Positions 44,079 through 53,959 of a stretch of 64,000 nucleotides of DNA are shown in pieces. The DNA is taken from contig JBCBIY010000001.1 of the NCBI GenBank assembly GCA_038523925.1, positions 434,001 through 498,000 of the forward strand, in the 5' to 3' direction. Source of the DNA: JBCBWG01 sp038523925. GTDB lineage: Bacteria; Pseudomonadota; Alphaproteobacteria; Rhizobiales; Hyphomicrobiaceae. The notes under the pieces are model-generated. The model did no database searches and was not told the origin of the DNA. It was given only the letters and a program-made list of their open reading frames with translations. The translations under genes were made by a program, and so were the position numbers. The stretch's first letter is position 1; every line of letters starts with the position of its first letter.

Positions 44079-45026
44079 TTACAACCCGTCGTCGTCCGCG
44101 TCGCCGTCTTGCTGTCCCACAGTACGGTAATGTTCTGGCTCATCGTTCATTAGATCGTGCAGTGCTGTTTTCTGCTTCTCGGCGAGTGGATGCCCCTTGC
44201 CGGATGTTTCACCGTGATCAGAACTAGCGGTTTTTCGGCGCTTTGGGTTTGTGCGGCTCGCTGCGCCTCGGAACTTGCTTTGGCGTTGGCGGCGAAGGTT
44301 GTCTTCGTTGAGCCTTTTAACGGCAATGCGTGCAAAGCCCCATAAATCTCTCTTGGTTGGTCGAGTGGATCTGACGTGAAAATCGCTTACCACGAAACCA
44401 AGTGCTTTCGCTCGGTCGCGCACACTGTCCTCGATCCGCTGCGCGGTTTCTGTACTGGCTGGGTCAGGGATCTGTAACAATATAACACCAACTCCATGGA
44501 GATAGCAGAGCATGAAAGATTCTGTTTTGGAGCTTTCATGCTCAAGCTCATGGCTTGGCCCGCCTCGTGTTGGGCCACCCGGTGGCGGTGGCGCCTTCGG
44601 AGGCGCCTGAGGCGCAACAGCTTCGCGATAGCCGAAGTAGACCGCCTTTTCGGGATGAACCAGACGCATATAGAGATCGATCAAGGTAACACGATTAGAT
44701 ATGGTTTCTTGAAAGGCGCGAATAGGTTTTTGCTCTCCACGGGGTTTAGCAAAATTTGAAACCCATCGCGCTGAGTCATCTTCTTTTCCAAATACATCTG
44801 CAACTTCGGGCGCGTACCAATCTTGCATGTTGAAAGTATAGAATTCGCCTTCGAAAGCGCTTATCGCATCGTAGATTACGCCGACCCAACGACGGCGCGG
44901 AATATTAGTCTCCCATGCGGCGTGACGAAGGTCCTCCATATAGGTTGAAGATCCTTTGTCAGCTTCAGACATGATGCAGACGTGATCGCGCTGCTTGACT
45001 TTATATGGTTTAGGGCTGTCGGGCAC
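44079..45026 (-). CDS. Unknown charged soluble protein
   Basis: The 315-residue protein begins with GTG (alternative ATG at 44972). Residues 1-135 look globular (WETNIPRRRWVGVIYDAI, FYTFNMQDWYAPEV). A proline-rich linker, APPKAPPPPGGP, follows at about 140-153, then a second globular part and a basic, serine-rich tail ending in acidic residues. I recognise no family. It is convergent with the coupling-protein unit, nine bases away, and divergent from the recombinase unit. A DNA-related role in the element would be only a guess. Confidence 0.6.
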   Translation of the reverse strand: MPDSPKPYKVKQRDHVCIMSEADKGSSTYMEDLRHAAWETNIPRRRWVGVIYDAISAFEGEFYTFNMQDWYAPEVADVFGKEDDSARWVSNFAKPRGEQKPIRAFQETISNRVTLIDLYMRLVHPEKAVYFGYREAVAPQAPPKAPPPPGGPTRGGPSHELEHESSKTESFMLCYLHGVGVILLQIPDPASTETAQRIEDSVRDRAKALGFVVSDFHVRSTRPTKRDLWGFARIAVKRLNEDNLRRQRQSKFRGAASRTNPKRRKTASSDHGETSGKGHPLAEKQKTALHDLMNDEPEHYRTVGQQDGDADDDGL

Positions 45027-45434
45027 TGGGCGAATGTCGCGGCAACGCGATCCTTGATTTGCAATGGAGCTGTTCAGTACTGAGCATGTGCGGCTCGTGC
45101 GGTCCGGTCAAGAGCCAGCTTGTCATGATGTGTGGTGAACAGTGATCCGCATGGCAAAGGATAAGTTGGCCACAACTGATTCAGGGGGGGGGCAAGATTC
45201 CCGGCCCGTTCCCAAAAGCGATCTCATGATCCGGGCGATTCCCAGGCGCTGCCCTGTGGAAATGAAATGTTATGGCACGGTCCCTCAAATGAAAGTTTGG
45301 GGAATAACAATGTGCTGTCCGCGCAATATAATTACAAAATATAGAGAAAACGCTTATAAACCGCGGGCTTCTAAGGTTTTGTGGTATAATATTGGTATGG
45401 GCCTCGAAAAATATATTTATTGGCGAGATCGGCG
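45027..45434 (+). promoter_or_regulatory. AT-rich promoter region of the recombinase unit
   Basis: This 408-base gap turns sharply AT-rich near 45300. An extended -10 promoter, TGGTATAAT at 45382-45390, lies about 45 bases before the small gene that precedes the recombinase. The -35 position is GC-rich and non-consensus, which fits an extended -10 promoter or one needing an activator. No gene is recognised here. Confidence 0.55.
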
Positions 45435-45643
45435 ATGACTGATAATATTTCGCTGAAAACGTCATTTGTAAAAGCAAATGGGCGAAGCGATAGCTCGCGG
45501 TCAAAAGAAGCCTTACTCGCCATGGCTCGGCTACTTGCCAGGCGAGCGGCGGAAGCCGACTATGCGGCGCTGCTTGAAGAGGAGCGTAAGCGGCAAGATG
45601 AGCCGGGCGGCTCTTCTACGCCCAAGAAAGGAGACCCTAAGCC

Positions 45644-45647
<4 letters not shown>
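45435..45647 (+). CDS. Small protein coupled to the serine recombinase
   Basis: The 70-residue product starts MTDNISLKTSFVK and has a helical middle (EALLAMARLLARRAAEADYAALLEEE) with a basic, proline-rich end. Its stop overlaps the ATG of the serine recombinase (ATGA), so the two are translated together. No domain is recognised. A helper of the recombinase, such as a directionality factor, would fit its size, charge and position, but that is inference. Confidence 0.7.
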
Positions 45648-47374
<1,727 letters not shown>

Positions 47375-47514
47375 TCACCATTCCGCCGACCGGTAATCCG
47401 GCGAAGCACGGGAATTAGCAAACACCCCCCGGTTTGTGAACCCCTAAAGACATGCGCACACAGCGAGAATGGATGCAGTGCGCGCATGACTGATGCGTCG
47501 GGTCAGCCGCCCTG

Positions 47515-47982
47515 TTACTTCGCCTTGGTCGCAGCGTCCGAGAATTTGCCGAGCGCGCCGGTCATCGTCTGGAAGACTTTGTCCTTGCCCGAGATGTTGT
47601 AGCGGGACTTCAGCGCGTCGGGGGCCGTGTAGGTCAGGTAGACCTTGCCGTCTTTGTCTTCCCAGGCGAGGGCCTTCATCGGCAGGTCGTTGCCGATCGC
47701 ACGGTTCGACTGCATGAGCGGTGTGCCGAGTTTCGGATTGCCGAAGATGATGAGCTCGGTCGGTGGCAGGTCGAGTCCGGCCTTCTTCGCGCCGGCTGCG
47801 TGGTCGACGCGGGCGAAGACTGTAATGCCCTTGGACTTAAGCGCTGTCTCGAGCCGGTCGATCGTGTCTTTCACCGAATGTGCGCTCGGCTTGGTGACCT
47901 GAAGCGCGGTCTCTGCCCGGGCGGTGGCGGTTGAGAGGCTGAGGGCCGCGGCGGCTGCGAGCGCGAATTTGGCAAAGCGCAT
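47515..47982 (-). CDS. DUF302 periplasmic protein
   Basis: The 155-residue protein starts with a signal peptide (RFAKFALAAAAALSLSTATARA, cleavage at about residue 23). A DUF302 domain follows: KDTIDRLETALKSKGITVFARVDHAAGAKKAGLDLPP and IIFGNPKLGTPLM. The fold is known, but its ligand and function are not. I start at MRFAKF; 13 upstream residues are also open. It stands alone between the tRNA and the envelope glycosyltransferase genes, and is probably monocistronic. Confidence 0.92.
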   Translation of the reverse strand: MRFAKFALAAAAALSLSTATARAETALQVTKPSAHSVKDTIDRLETALKSKGITVFARVDHAAGAKKAGLDLPPTELIIFGNPKLGTPLMQSNRAIGNDLPMKALAWEDKDGKVYLTYTAPDALKSRYNISGKDKVFQTMTGALGKFSDAATKAK

Positions 47983-48141
47983 GGGACGAACTCCTGACGA
48001 CTGGACATCTGGGCCAAGCAAACACCGGCGGGGCCGGCGAAACTGCGTTCGCTATAGCGTGCGTGCCGATCACTGCCGAAACACGCCGCCGTGATCTCGT
48101 GAGCCGTACCGCTATCGGTTGGAACTAGGAATGCGCGGCGC

Positions 48142-48522
48142 TTACGGCTTTTCCGGCGCGTGGTCTGCTGGGTCGCCGGGGACTTCCGCGACGGTGTCGG
48201 CCTTGTTGCGACGGATCAGGTAGATGTTGCGCGCGTAGATAAAGACGCCGAATTGGCCGAGGATCAGGACGAGGTTGGCGCTATAGATGCCGTAGCTCAG
48301 CACCATGAGCCCGCCAAACAAGCTTAGGTACCAGAACAGCTCCGGGACGATTGAGCGGCGCGCCTTTTCCGAGGCGAGCCACTGCACAAACCAGCGCGAC
48401 ACAAACATCGCCTGTCCAAAAATGCCGATCGCCAGCATGATCCGCCCGGTCGGCGACAGCCCGAACAGCGCGCGGTCGAACCAGTCTGCGATAGTCGTGC
48501 CGACGACGCTGAGGAACTCCAT
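48142..48522 (-). CDS. Lipid-A-disaccharide synthase N-terminal domain (LABN) membrane protein
   Basis: The 126-residue protein has three to four membrane helices and the LABN motif set: GQAMFVSRWFVQWLASEKARRSIVPELFWYLSLFGG, then LVLILGQFGVFIYARNIYLI. It is a free-standing copy of the membrane domain found at the start of some LpxB proteins. Such proteins next to a GT2 enzyme are thought to help flip or transfer polyprenyl-linked sugars, as proposed for RgtF of rhizobia. It starts three bases after the GT2 stop, on the same strand, so they form one operon. Confidence 0.88.
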   Translation of the reverse strand: MEFLSVVGTTIADWFDRALFGLSPTGRIMLAIGIFGQAMFVSRWFVQWLASEKARRSIVPELFWYLSLFGGLMVLSYGIYSANLVLILGQFGVFIYARNIYLIRRNKADTVAEVPGDPADHAPEKP

Positions 48523-48525
48523 GGA

Positions 48526-49356
48526 TCAGGCCTGTTGTTCGTGGGCTGCGCGCACGTCGCGTGCGGGCCGCCGTGGCGCGGCGGCCGCGGGTTCGCTCGC
48601 GCCCGCGGCATGGTCGGATGCGATCTCGGGCATGCGGGAGCGGTGGCGGAGCCAGCTCACGCCAAAGAGGTCGAACAGGCCGACAATCGCGCGGACGGTG
48701 TTTGAGTATTTGGAGACGCCAGCGGCCCGTTTGCGGTCATTGACCGGCACATAGGCGACTTCCTGCCCGTAGGTTTGGAAGAACGCCGGCAGGTAGCGGT
48801 GCAAGCTCGTGAAGAATGGCAGCCGCAGAAAGACGTCGCGCTGATAAATCTTGATACCGCAGCCGGTGTCCGGGCAGTTGTCGCGGAGCACGGCGGAGCG
48901 GATCGCATTTGCCGCTTTCGATGCAAGCCGCTTTGAGCCTTCTGCCTGACGATCCGTACGGACACCTCCGATGAGGCTTGGGCCTGGCGTGCCGGGCGCT
49001 GCGATCAATGCGAGCAGTTTTGGCAGGTCGGCCGGGTCGTTTTGGCCGTCGCCATCCATTTGCGCGATCAGCGGTGTCGCGGCCGCGAGGATCCCGGTCC
49101 GGAGCGCCGCGCTCTGCCCGCAACGATGCGTATGCCGAATAAGCCGCAAGCCTGGCATGCGGCCGCCGGCGATCCGCGAGCCAACTTCATCCGCTGTCGT
49201 GTCGGTGCTTGCGTCGTCGACGACGATCACGCCCGCGAGGCGGTCAGCCGCCATGGCCGCATACGTCTCATCGACCAAACGCCCGATGTTTCCGGCCTCG
49301 TTGAGCGCCGGAATGACAACCGTTACGTCGGGTTCGGAAGGCGTCGATCCGGACAT
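48526..49356 (-). CDS. Family 2 glycosyltransferase (polyprenyl-phosphate sugar synthase type)
   Basis: The 276-residue enzyme has the GT2 A-fold: VTVVIPALNEAGNIGRLVDE at residue 10, VIVVDDASTD near 40 and QMDGDGQNDP near 95, the latter holding the metal-binding DxD region. It lacks long membrane helices and belongs to the DPM1/ArnC/RgtE group that moves a sugar from a nucleotide to a polyprenyl phosphate. With the LABN protein downstream and the divergent GT39 enzyme it makes a plausible lipid A or core decoration locus: charging the carrier, flipping it, and transferring the sugar in the periplasm. The sugar is unknown. Confidence 0.92.
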   Translation of the reverse strand: MSGSTPSEPDVTVVIPALNEAGNIGRLVDETYAAMAADRLAGVIVVDDASTDTTADEVGSRIAGGRMPGLRLIRHTHRCGQSAALRTGILAAATPLIAQMDGDGQNDPADLPKLLALIAAPGTPGPSLIGGVRTDRQAEGSKRLASKAANAIRSAVLRDNCPDTGCGIKIYQRDVFLRLPFFTSLHRYLPAFFQTYGQEVAYVPVNDRKRAAGVSKYSNTVRAIVGLFDLFGVSWLRHRSRMPEIASDHAAGASEPAAAAPRRPARDVRAAHEQQA

Positions 49357-49454
49357 CAGGGGGTCGCAGCAAGGGATTGGATGTTGCGTGACTAGCAGTG
49401 TTTACGGCCTGCTCACAACTGCCTTAAGTGGCGCCGAACCGCCGGGGAGGGATC

Positions 49455-50993
49455 GTGTCAGCCAGGAGCCAGTTCGCAGCGAGCCCCGCGCCGCGTGCTT
49501 TGGATGACGATTTGCCAGTGGCCAAAGCGTTCGCGTGGTTTCTCGCAGCCGCACTCGCGATCACTGGCTTTCGCGTTTGGGCGCTGAGCGTCAATGCGAC
49601 GGACCTCTTCTTTGACGAGGCGCAGTATTGGGCTTGGGGGCAGGAGCCTGCGTTTGGCTACTACTCCAAGCCGCCGCTGATCGCGTGGCTGATCCGGGCG
49701 ACGGTCGAGGTGTGTGGCGTCTCGCCATTCTGCGTGCGGGTCTGGTCGCCGCTGACGTATGTGGTGACGGCCGCTGGCGTGTTCGCCGCCGCCGCCCAGC
49801 TTTACCGCGCACGCGTCGCGCTATGGTCGGCGATCGCGATGCTACTGTTGCCTGGCGTGTCGCTTTCGGCGGGCATTGCATCGACGGACGTCCCGCTGCT
49901 TGCCGCGTGGGCCTGGGGCCTTGCCGCATTTGTCTGGCTCTGGCGCGGCGGCGGATGGCCGGCTGCGCTGCTGCTCGGTCTCGCGATCGGGATCGGCCTT
50001 AACGCGAAATATGCGATGGCGTACTTTGTGCTCTGCGCGATCGTCTATGCGGCTATCTCGACCGATGGCCGGCGGCTCGTGCTGTCAGCGCCGTTTGCAG
50101 CAGCCGTCGCGGTTGGCCTTGCGCTCATTGTGCCGAACCTCTGGTGGAACGCTGAGACCGGTTTTGCCACGTTTGCGCATACGGCCGACAACGCGAAGTG
50201 GGGCGGGCAGCTCGGCAACCCCGCAAAAGCCCTCGAGTTCTTCGCCGCGCAGTTCGGAGTGTTCGGGCCAATCATGTTTGGCGCGTTGCTCGTCATTTGC
50301 TGGCGCGCATGGCGCGAGGGTTTGAGCCGCGAAGACACCTTGCTGTTTGCCTTCGCGTTGCCGGTCATCGTCATTGTCGCCGTCCAGGCGTTCATCTCGC
50401 GAGCGCACGCAAACTGGGCGGCGGTCTCCTATGTGGCAGCCACCATCCTCGTGACGGCGACCATGCTGCGGGATAGCGCATGGCGGGCACGCTACGGGTC
50501 GGCGGCGCTGCACGCAGGGATCGCAATTGCACTCGCGGCGGGCGCGGCCTTCGCGCCCATGCTCGGTAAGCTTGAGTTTGCCGGGCGCAGCTTCGCCAAC
50601 CCGTACGCCCGGACGCTCGGCTGGTCAGAACTGGCCGCCGCGATCGATGCGCGCGTTGATCGTGACGTCGCGGCGAATGGCGAAGTGGCCGCCATCATGA
50701 CCAATACGCGGGCACTGAGCGCGCAACTCATCTACTATCTGCGAGACGAGGGCCGGCCCATCGTTGCCTGGCGCGGACCGCAGCCGGCGAAGGATCACTT
50801 TGCAATGACGCGGGCTTATGCGGGGACAGCGCCGGAGCCAGTCATGCTCGTGGCGAATGGCCGCGAACCGCCGGCAGGCATCCTGCGTTACTTCAGCCAA
50901 GCGATGCCAGTCGATGTCTTCACGATCACCGCCGATGGCGCACGCCCACGGACCGTAAGCTTGGTCCGCCTCTCGGGCTTCAAGGGGTATTGA
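49455..50993 (+). CDS. Family 39 (ArnT-like) membrane glycosyltransferase
   Basis: The 512-residue protein is a multi-helix GT-C enzyme. TM1 is at about residue 27-45, followed by the periplasmic catalytic loop with DLFFDEAQYWAWG (acidic pair typical of PMT/ArnT) and YYSKPPLIAWLIR. About ten further hydrophobic helices follow, then a periplasmic C-terminal domain. It should transfer a sugar from a polyprenyl phosphate to lipid A, core or another envelope acceptor. I choose GTG at 49455 because GGGGAGG lies just upstream; another GTG nine codons earlier is open. It is divergent from the GT2-LABN pair, with about 100 bases between. Confidence 0.92.
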   Translation: MSARSQFAASPAPRALDDDLPVAKAFAWFLAAALAITGFRVWALSVNATDLFFDEAQYWAWGQEPAFGYYSKPPLIAWLIRATVEVCGVSPFCVRVWSPLTYVVTAAGVFAAAAQLYRARVALWSAIAMLLLPGVSLSAGIASTDVPLLAAWAWGLAAFVWLWRGGGWPAALLLGLAIGIGLNAKYAMAYFVLCAIVYAAISTDGRRLVLSAPFAAAVAVGLALIVPNLWWNAETGFATFAHTADNAKWGGQLGNPAKALEFFAAQFGVFGPIMFGALLVICWRAWREGLSREDTLLFAFALPVIVIVAVQAFISRAHANWAAVSYVAATILVTATMLRDSAWRARYGSAALHAGIAIALAAGAAFAPMLGKLEFAGRSFANPYARTLGWSELAAAIDARVDRDVAANGEVAAIMTNTRALSAQLIYYLRDEGRPIVAWRGPQPAKDHFAMTRAYAGTAPEPVMLVANGREPPAGILRYFSQAMPVDVFTITADGARPRTVSLVRLSGFKGY

Positions 50994-51080
50994 CGACAAG
51001 TAGGGTTGCGCCGGGCCCGCCAGCGCGCAATCCGGGGCGCACTGCATCAACCATCAGACCGTCATCAAACGAGGTGCGTC

Positions 51081-51878
51081 ATGAGCCAGAACGTTAGCCT
51101 GAAGGGGAAAGTCGCCGTCGTCACCGGGTCGACCTCGGGAATTGGCAAAGCGATCGCAGCCGCATTCGCGGAAGCTGGCGCCGACGTCATGTTGAACGGC
51201 CTCGGCACCGCTGACGACGAGATCAACAAGGCAGCGCTGAAAGACGTTGGCGCCCATGGCACGCGCGTGTCGTTTGCGCCGGTTAACCTCATGAAGCCCG
51301 AGGGCGCGCGCGATCTCATCTCGCGGACAAAGGAAGAGTTCGGGTCCGTCGCGATCCTCGTCAACAACGCCGGCATGCAGCATGTCGCCCCGATCGCGGA
51401 GTTTCCTGACGAGCGCTGGGATCAGATCATCGCGCTCAACCTCTCGGCGTCATTCCACACGATCAAGGCTGCGATCCCGCACATGCGCGCGGGTGGCTTC
51501 GGGCGCGTCATCAACATTTGCTCGGCGCACTCGCTCAGGGCTTCGCCGAATAAAGTCGCCTACGTTGCCGCAAAGCACGGGCTTGCCGGCATGACGAAGG
51601 TGGTCGCGCTTGAGACGGCGGAAGAGCCGATCACTGTCAACGCGATTTCGCCCGGCTACGTTTGGACGCCGCTGGTCGAGCAGCAGATCCCGGACTTCGC
51701 AAAGTCGCAGGGCATCACCGAGGACGAAGCCAAAGCGCAGATCCTCGACAAGCAGCCGTCGCGTGAGTTCGCCCGGTCGGAGCAGATCGGGGCCTTGGCG
51801 CTGTTTCTCGCAAGCGATGCGGCTGTCCAGATCACGGGCTCGAACTACACAGTCGATGGCGGCTGGACCGCGCAATGA
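51081..51878 (+). CDS. bdhA: 3-hydroxybutyrate dehydrogenase
   Basis: The 265-residue protein is a classical short-chain dehydrogenase: TGSTSGIGKAIA near residue 15 binds NAD, NNAGMQH is near 95, and the catalytic Ser-Tyr-Lys is in ICSAHS and YVAAKHG. The segments GYVWTPLVEQQIPDFA and the ending GSNYTVDGGWTAQ are characteristic of D-3-hydroxybutyrate dehydrogenase, which interconverts 3-hydroxybutyrate and acetoacetate in polyhydroxybutyrate breakdown. GAGGTG lies nine bases before the ATG, and upstream codons are not conserved. It overlaps the patatin gene (ATGA). Confidence 0.95.
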   Translation: MSQNVSLKGKVAVVTGSTSGIGKAIAAAFAEAGADVMLNGLGTADDEINKAALKDVGAHGTRVSFAPVNLMKPEGARDLISRTKEEFGSVAILVNNAGMQHVAPIAEFPDERWDQIIALNLSASFHTIKAAIPHMRAGGFGRVINICSAHSLRASPNKVAYVAAKHGLAGMTKVVALETAEEPITVNAISPGYVWTPLVEQQIPDFAKSQGITEDEAKAQILDKQPSREFARSEQIGALALFLASDAAVQITGSNYTVDGGWTAQ

Positions 51879-52999
51879 CCCCGAAAGACGCGCCGGACAT
51901 TCGCGAAACCTCGTTCGGGCCCACTTGCTATCGCTGGCCGGGCGGGCCGGGCACGCGGCGGGTCAACCTTGCGCTACAAGGCGGTGGCGCGCATGGCGCG
52001 TTCACGTGGGGGGTGCTTGACCAGTTGCTCGCCGATGAGCGCATCGAGATCGACGCGATTTCCGGCACGAGCGCTGGAGCAATGAACGCCGTGGTGATGG
52101 CGGCGGGCCTGTCGCGCGGCGGGCGCGAAGGCGGGCGGACAAGCCTCGAGACGTTCTGGCGGCAGGTGAGCCGCGAGGCCGCGCTCTCGCCGATCCAGCG
52201 CACGTTGTTCGATGTGCTGACCTCTAACTGGAGCCTCGAAAACAATCCGGCGCTCGCAGCGTTCGACGTGATGTCGCGCGTGGTGTCGCCCTATCAGTTC
52301 AACCCGCTGAATTGGAACCCGCTGCTTCACATCATTGAGGGTCACGTCGACTTCGACGCGGTCCGCGAATGCGAGTGCGTGCAGCTCTTCGTTTCGGCGA
52401 CGAACGTGCAGACCGGCCGCCTGCGAGTCTTCACCGGTGACCAGGTCGGGCCTGCGACGGTGATGGCGTCAGCGTGCCTGCCATGGCTGTTTCAGGCGGT
52501 GGAAATCGACGGCGTGCCGTTCTGGGATGGCGGCTACATGGGCAATCCCGTGCTTGCACCGTTTTTCGAGTGCTGCAGCTCACGCGACATCGTCATCGTG
52601 CAGGTGAACCCGATCACGCGGGACGCGGTGCCGGTGACGGCGCGCGAGATCCAGGACCGTGTCAATGAGATTTCGTTCAACGCGCCGCTCATTCGCGAGC
52701 TTCGCCACGTCGAGTTCGTCAACGAATGCGTGCGGCGCGGCGAGCTCAATCGAGATGGCTACGAGGAAGTCTTCCTGCACCGGATCGGGGGCGAGGAATT
52801 GAGCGACTTTGGCGCGGCGACCAAGCTCAACGCTGAGTGGGCGTTTCTTACGCACCTGCGCGACATCGGCCGCACATCGGCCGCCACATGGATCGACGTC
52901 AATTACGCTTCGCTCGGCCAGAAAAGCACGCTTCGCCTGAACACGATGGGCGTCGAACCGACCGAGATCAAAGGTGAGATGCCCGCCAGCCGGACCTAG
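51875..52999 (+). CDS. Patatin-like phospholipase/esterase
   Basis: The 374-residue enzyme has a patatin domain: the oxyanion motif LALQGGGAHGAF at about residue 31, the nucleophile Ser in GTSAG near 65, and the partner aspartate in WDGGYMGNP near 210. These hydrolases cleave lipid acyl chains or, in some bacteria, act on polyhydroxybutyrate granules. Coupling to bdhA by a four-base overlap, seen in other Hyphomicrobiales, supports a link to storage polymer use. No signal peptide is present, so it acts in the cytoplasm. Confidence 0.93.
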   Translation: MTPKDAPDIRETSFGPTCYRWPGGPGTRRVNLALQGGGAHGAFTWGVLDQLLADERIEIDAISGTSAGAMNAVVMAAGLSRGGREGGRTSLETFWRQVSREAALSPIQRTLFDVLTSNWSLENNPALAAFDVMSRVVSPYQFNPLNWNPLLHIIEGHVDFDAVRECECVQLFVSATNVQTGRLRVFTGDQVGPATVMASACLPWLFQAVEIDGVPFWDGGYMGNPVLAPFFECCSSRDIVIVQVNPITRDAVPVTAREIQDRVNEISFNAPLIRELRHVEFVNECVRRGELNRDGYEEVFLHRIGGEELSDFGAATKLNAEWAFLTHLRDIGRTSAATWIDVNYASLGQKSTLRLNTMGVEPTEIKGEMPASRT

Positions 53000-53014
53000 T
53001 CGCGCCGGCTTTGC

Positions 53015-53140
53015 TTAATACCAGCCGATGCCGGAGAGGACGACGGCGACCGCAATGCAGGTCAGCACGATTGCGGCAAGCAGGTCGGCTTGTCTCATGG
53101 TGAACTGCGGTCGGTGAAAGTTCGGTCGACGATCTGGCAT
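53015..53140 (-). CDS. Very small single-helix membrane protein (tentative)
   Basis: A 41-residue frame (or 27 residues from the second ATG) ends RQADLLAAIVLTCIAVAVVLSGIGWY, one clean membrane helix. It is downstream of another small membrane protein gene on the same strand. The helix is convincing but there is no strong ribosome binding site, so the gene is tentative. Confidence 0.4.
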   Translation of the reverse strand: MPDRRPNFHRPQFTMRQADLLAAIVLTCIAVAVVLSGIGWY

Positions 53141-53241
53141 CCCCAGAACGTGCCAAAGCCTGCCCGCGTCTTGAAAGCCCCCGCTCTGCCGCGCGTCAGA
53201 AGGGCGCGGTGCGGAGCAATCGCGTCGTACGGAGGCTGGGC

Positions 53242-53421
53242 TCAAAGACCGCGCGTGATCACGCCGAGCATGAGCAGCACATAAGCTGCAAACAGCATCC
53301 AGAAACTCGCGCCGGCTGCGGCATCCGGCAGAGCGACGCCAAGTTTCGCTGCAAGGGCGGACGCTGCGAGAACGACGGTCAGAATGAACGTCAGCAGGCT
53401 CGGTGACTTCATGAGGCCCAT
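53242..53421 (-). CDS. Small two-helix membrane protein
   Basis: The 59-residue protein, MGLMKSPSLLTFILTV and onward, has two membrane helices (about residues 9-31 and 39-56) joined by a short Ala/Gly-rich loop. AAGGAG lies eight bases before the ATG, which is strong support for translation. The surrounding longer frame has no coding character. No family or function is recognised. Confidence 0.7.
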   Translation of the reverse strand: MGLMKSPSLLTFILTVVLAASALAAKLGVALPDAAAGASFWMLFAAYVLLMLGVITRGL

Positions 53422-53620
53422 AACGCGCTCCTTGGTTTTTGGCTGCAGAAGCTTCAACCGCCACCGCGTCGGCGGAGACTGACGTGAGTCGCAGCGGCTG
53501 GCGAGAGCGGGATCGCCGGCGGCGGCCGACCGGCGCGTCTGACCGGCTGGCACGGCGAAACGCAGCGTTAAACAGCAAATTGAGATTGGGGCTGGTAAGG
53601 CAACGTGCATCGGGCCGGCT

Positions 53621-53959
53621 TTAGCGGCCCTGCTCGGCCCAATACCCGGTGCCGGTGACCACAACCTCGATCGCGCCGTCTGTGATGACGGGGTGGGAGA
53701 CACGCACGCCGACGACGCCGTCGTACCCTGCAGCGCGCGCTTTCTCCTGCAACGTGTCGAGCGCCCGTTGCAACGTGTCATCGAGGACGCGCTCGTAGCG
53801 GGTCATGTTGCCGCCGACCGTGTTGGTGATGGCCTCGCGCACGTCGCGCAGCACGTTGGCGCCAGTGACAGCGCATGCGGTGACGAGTGCGCCCAGCCGG
53901 ATCTGTTCGCCAGGGATCGTCTCCGTCGTCACCAGCCGCACGTCAGGCCCGGCCGTCAT
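53621..53959 (-). CDS. YbjQ family (DUF74) protein
   Basis: The 112-residue protein matches the YbjQ/DUF74 family: VTTETIPGEQI near residue 10, NVLRDVREAITNTVGG near 35 and GYDGVVGVRV near 80. Family members form pentameric rings with a heavy-metal-binding-like fold and unknown role. Its ATG overlaps the stop of the 638-residue membrane protein (ATGA), so both come from one transcript and may act together at the membrane. Confidence 0.92.
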   Translation of the reverse strand: MTAGPDVRLVTTETIPGEQIRLGALVTACAVTGANVLRDVREAITNTVGGNMTRYERVLDDTLQRALDTLQEKARAAGYDGVVGVRVSHPVITDGAIEVVVTGTGYWAEQGR

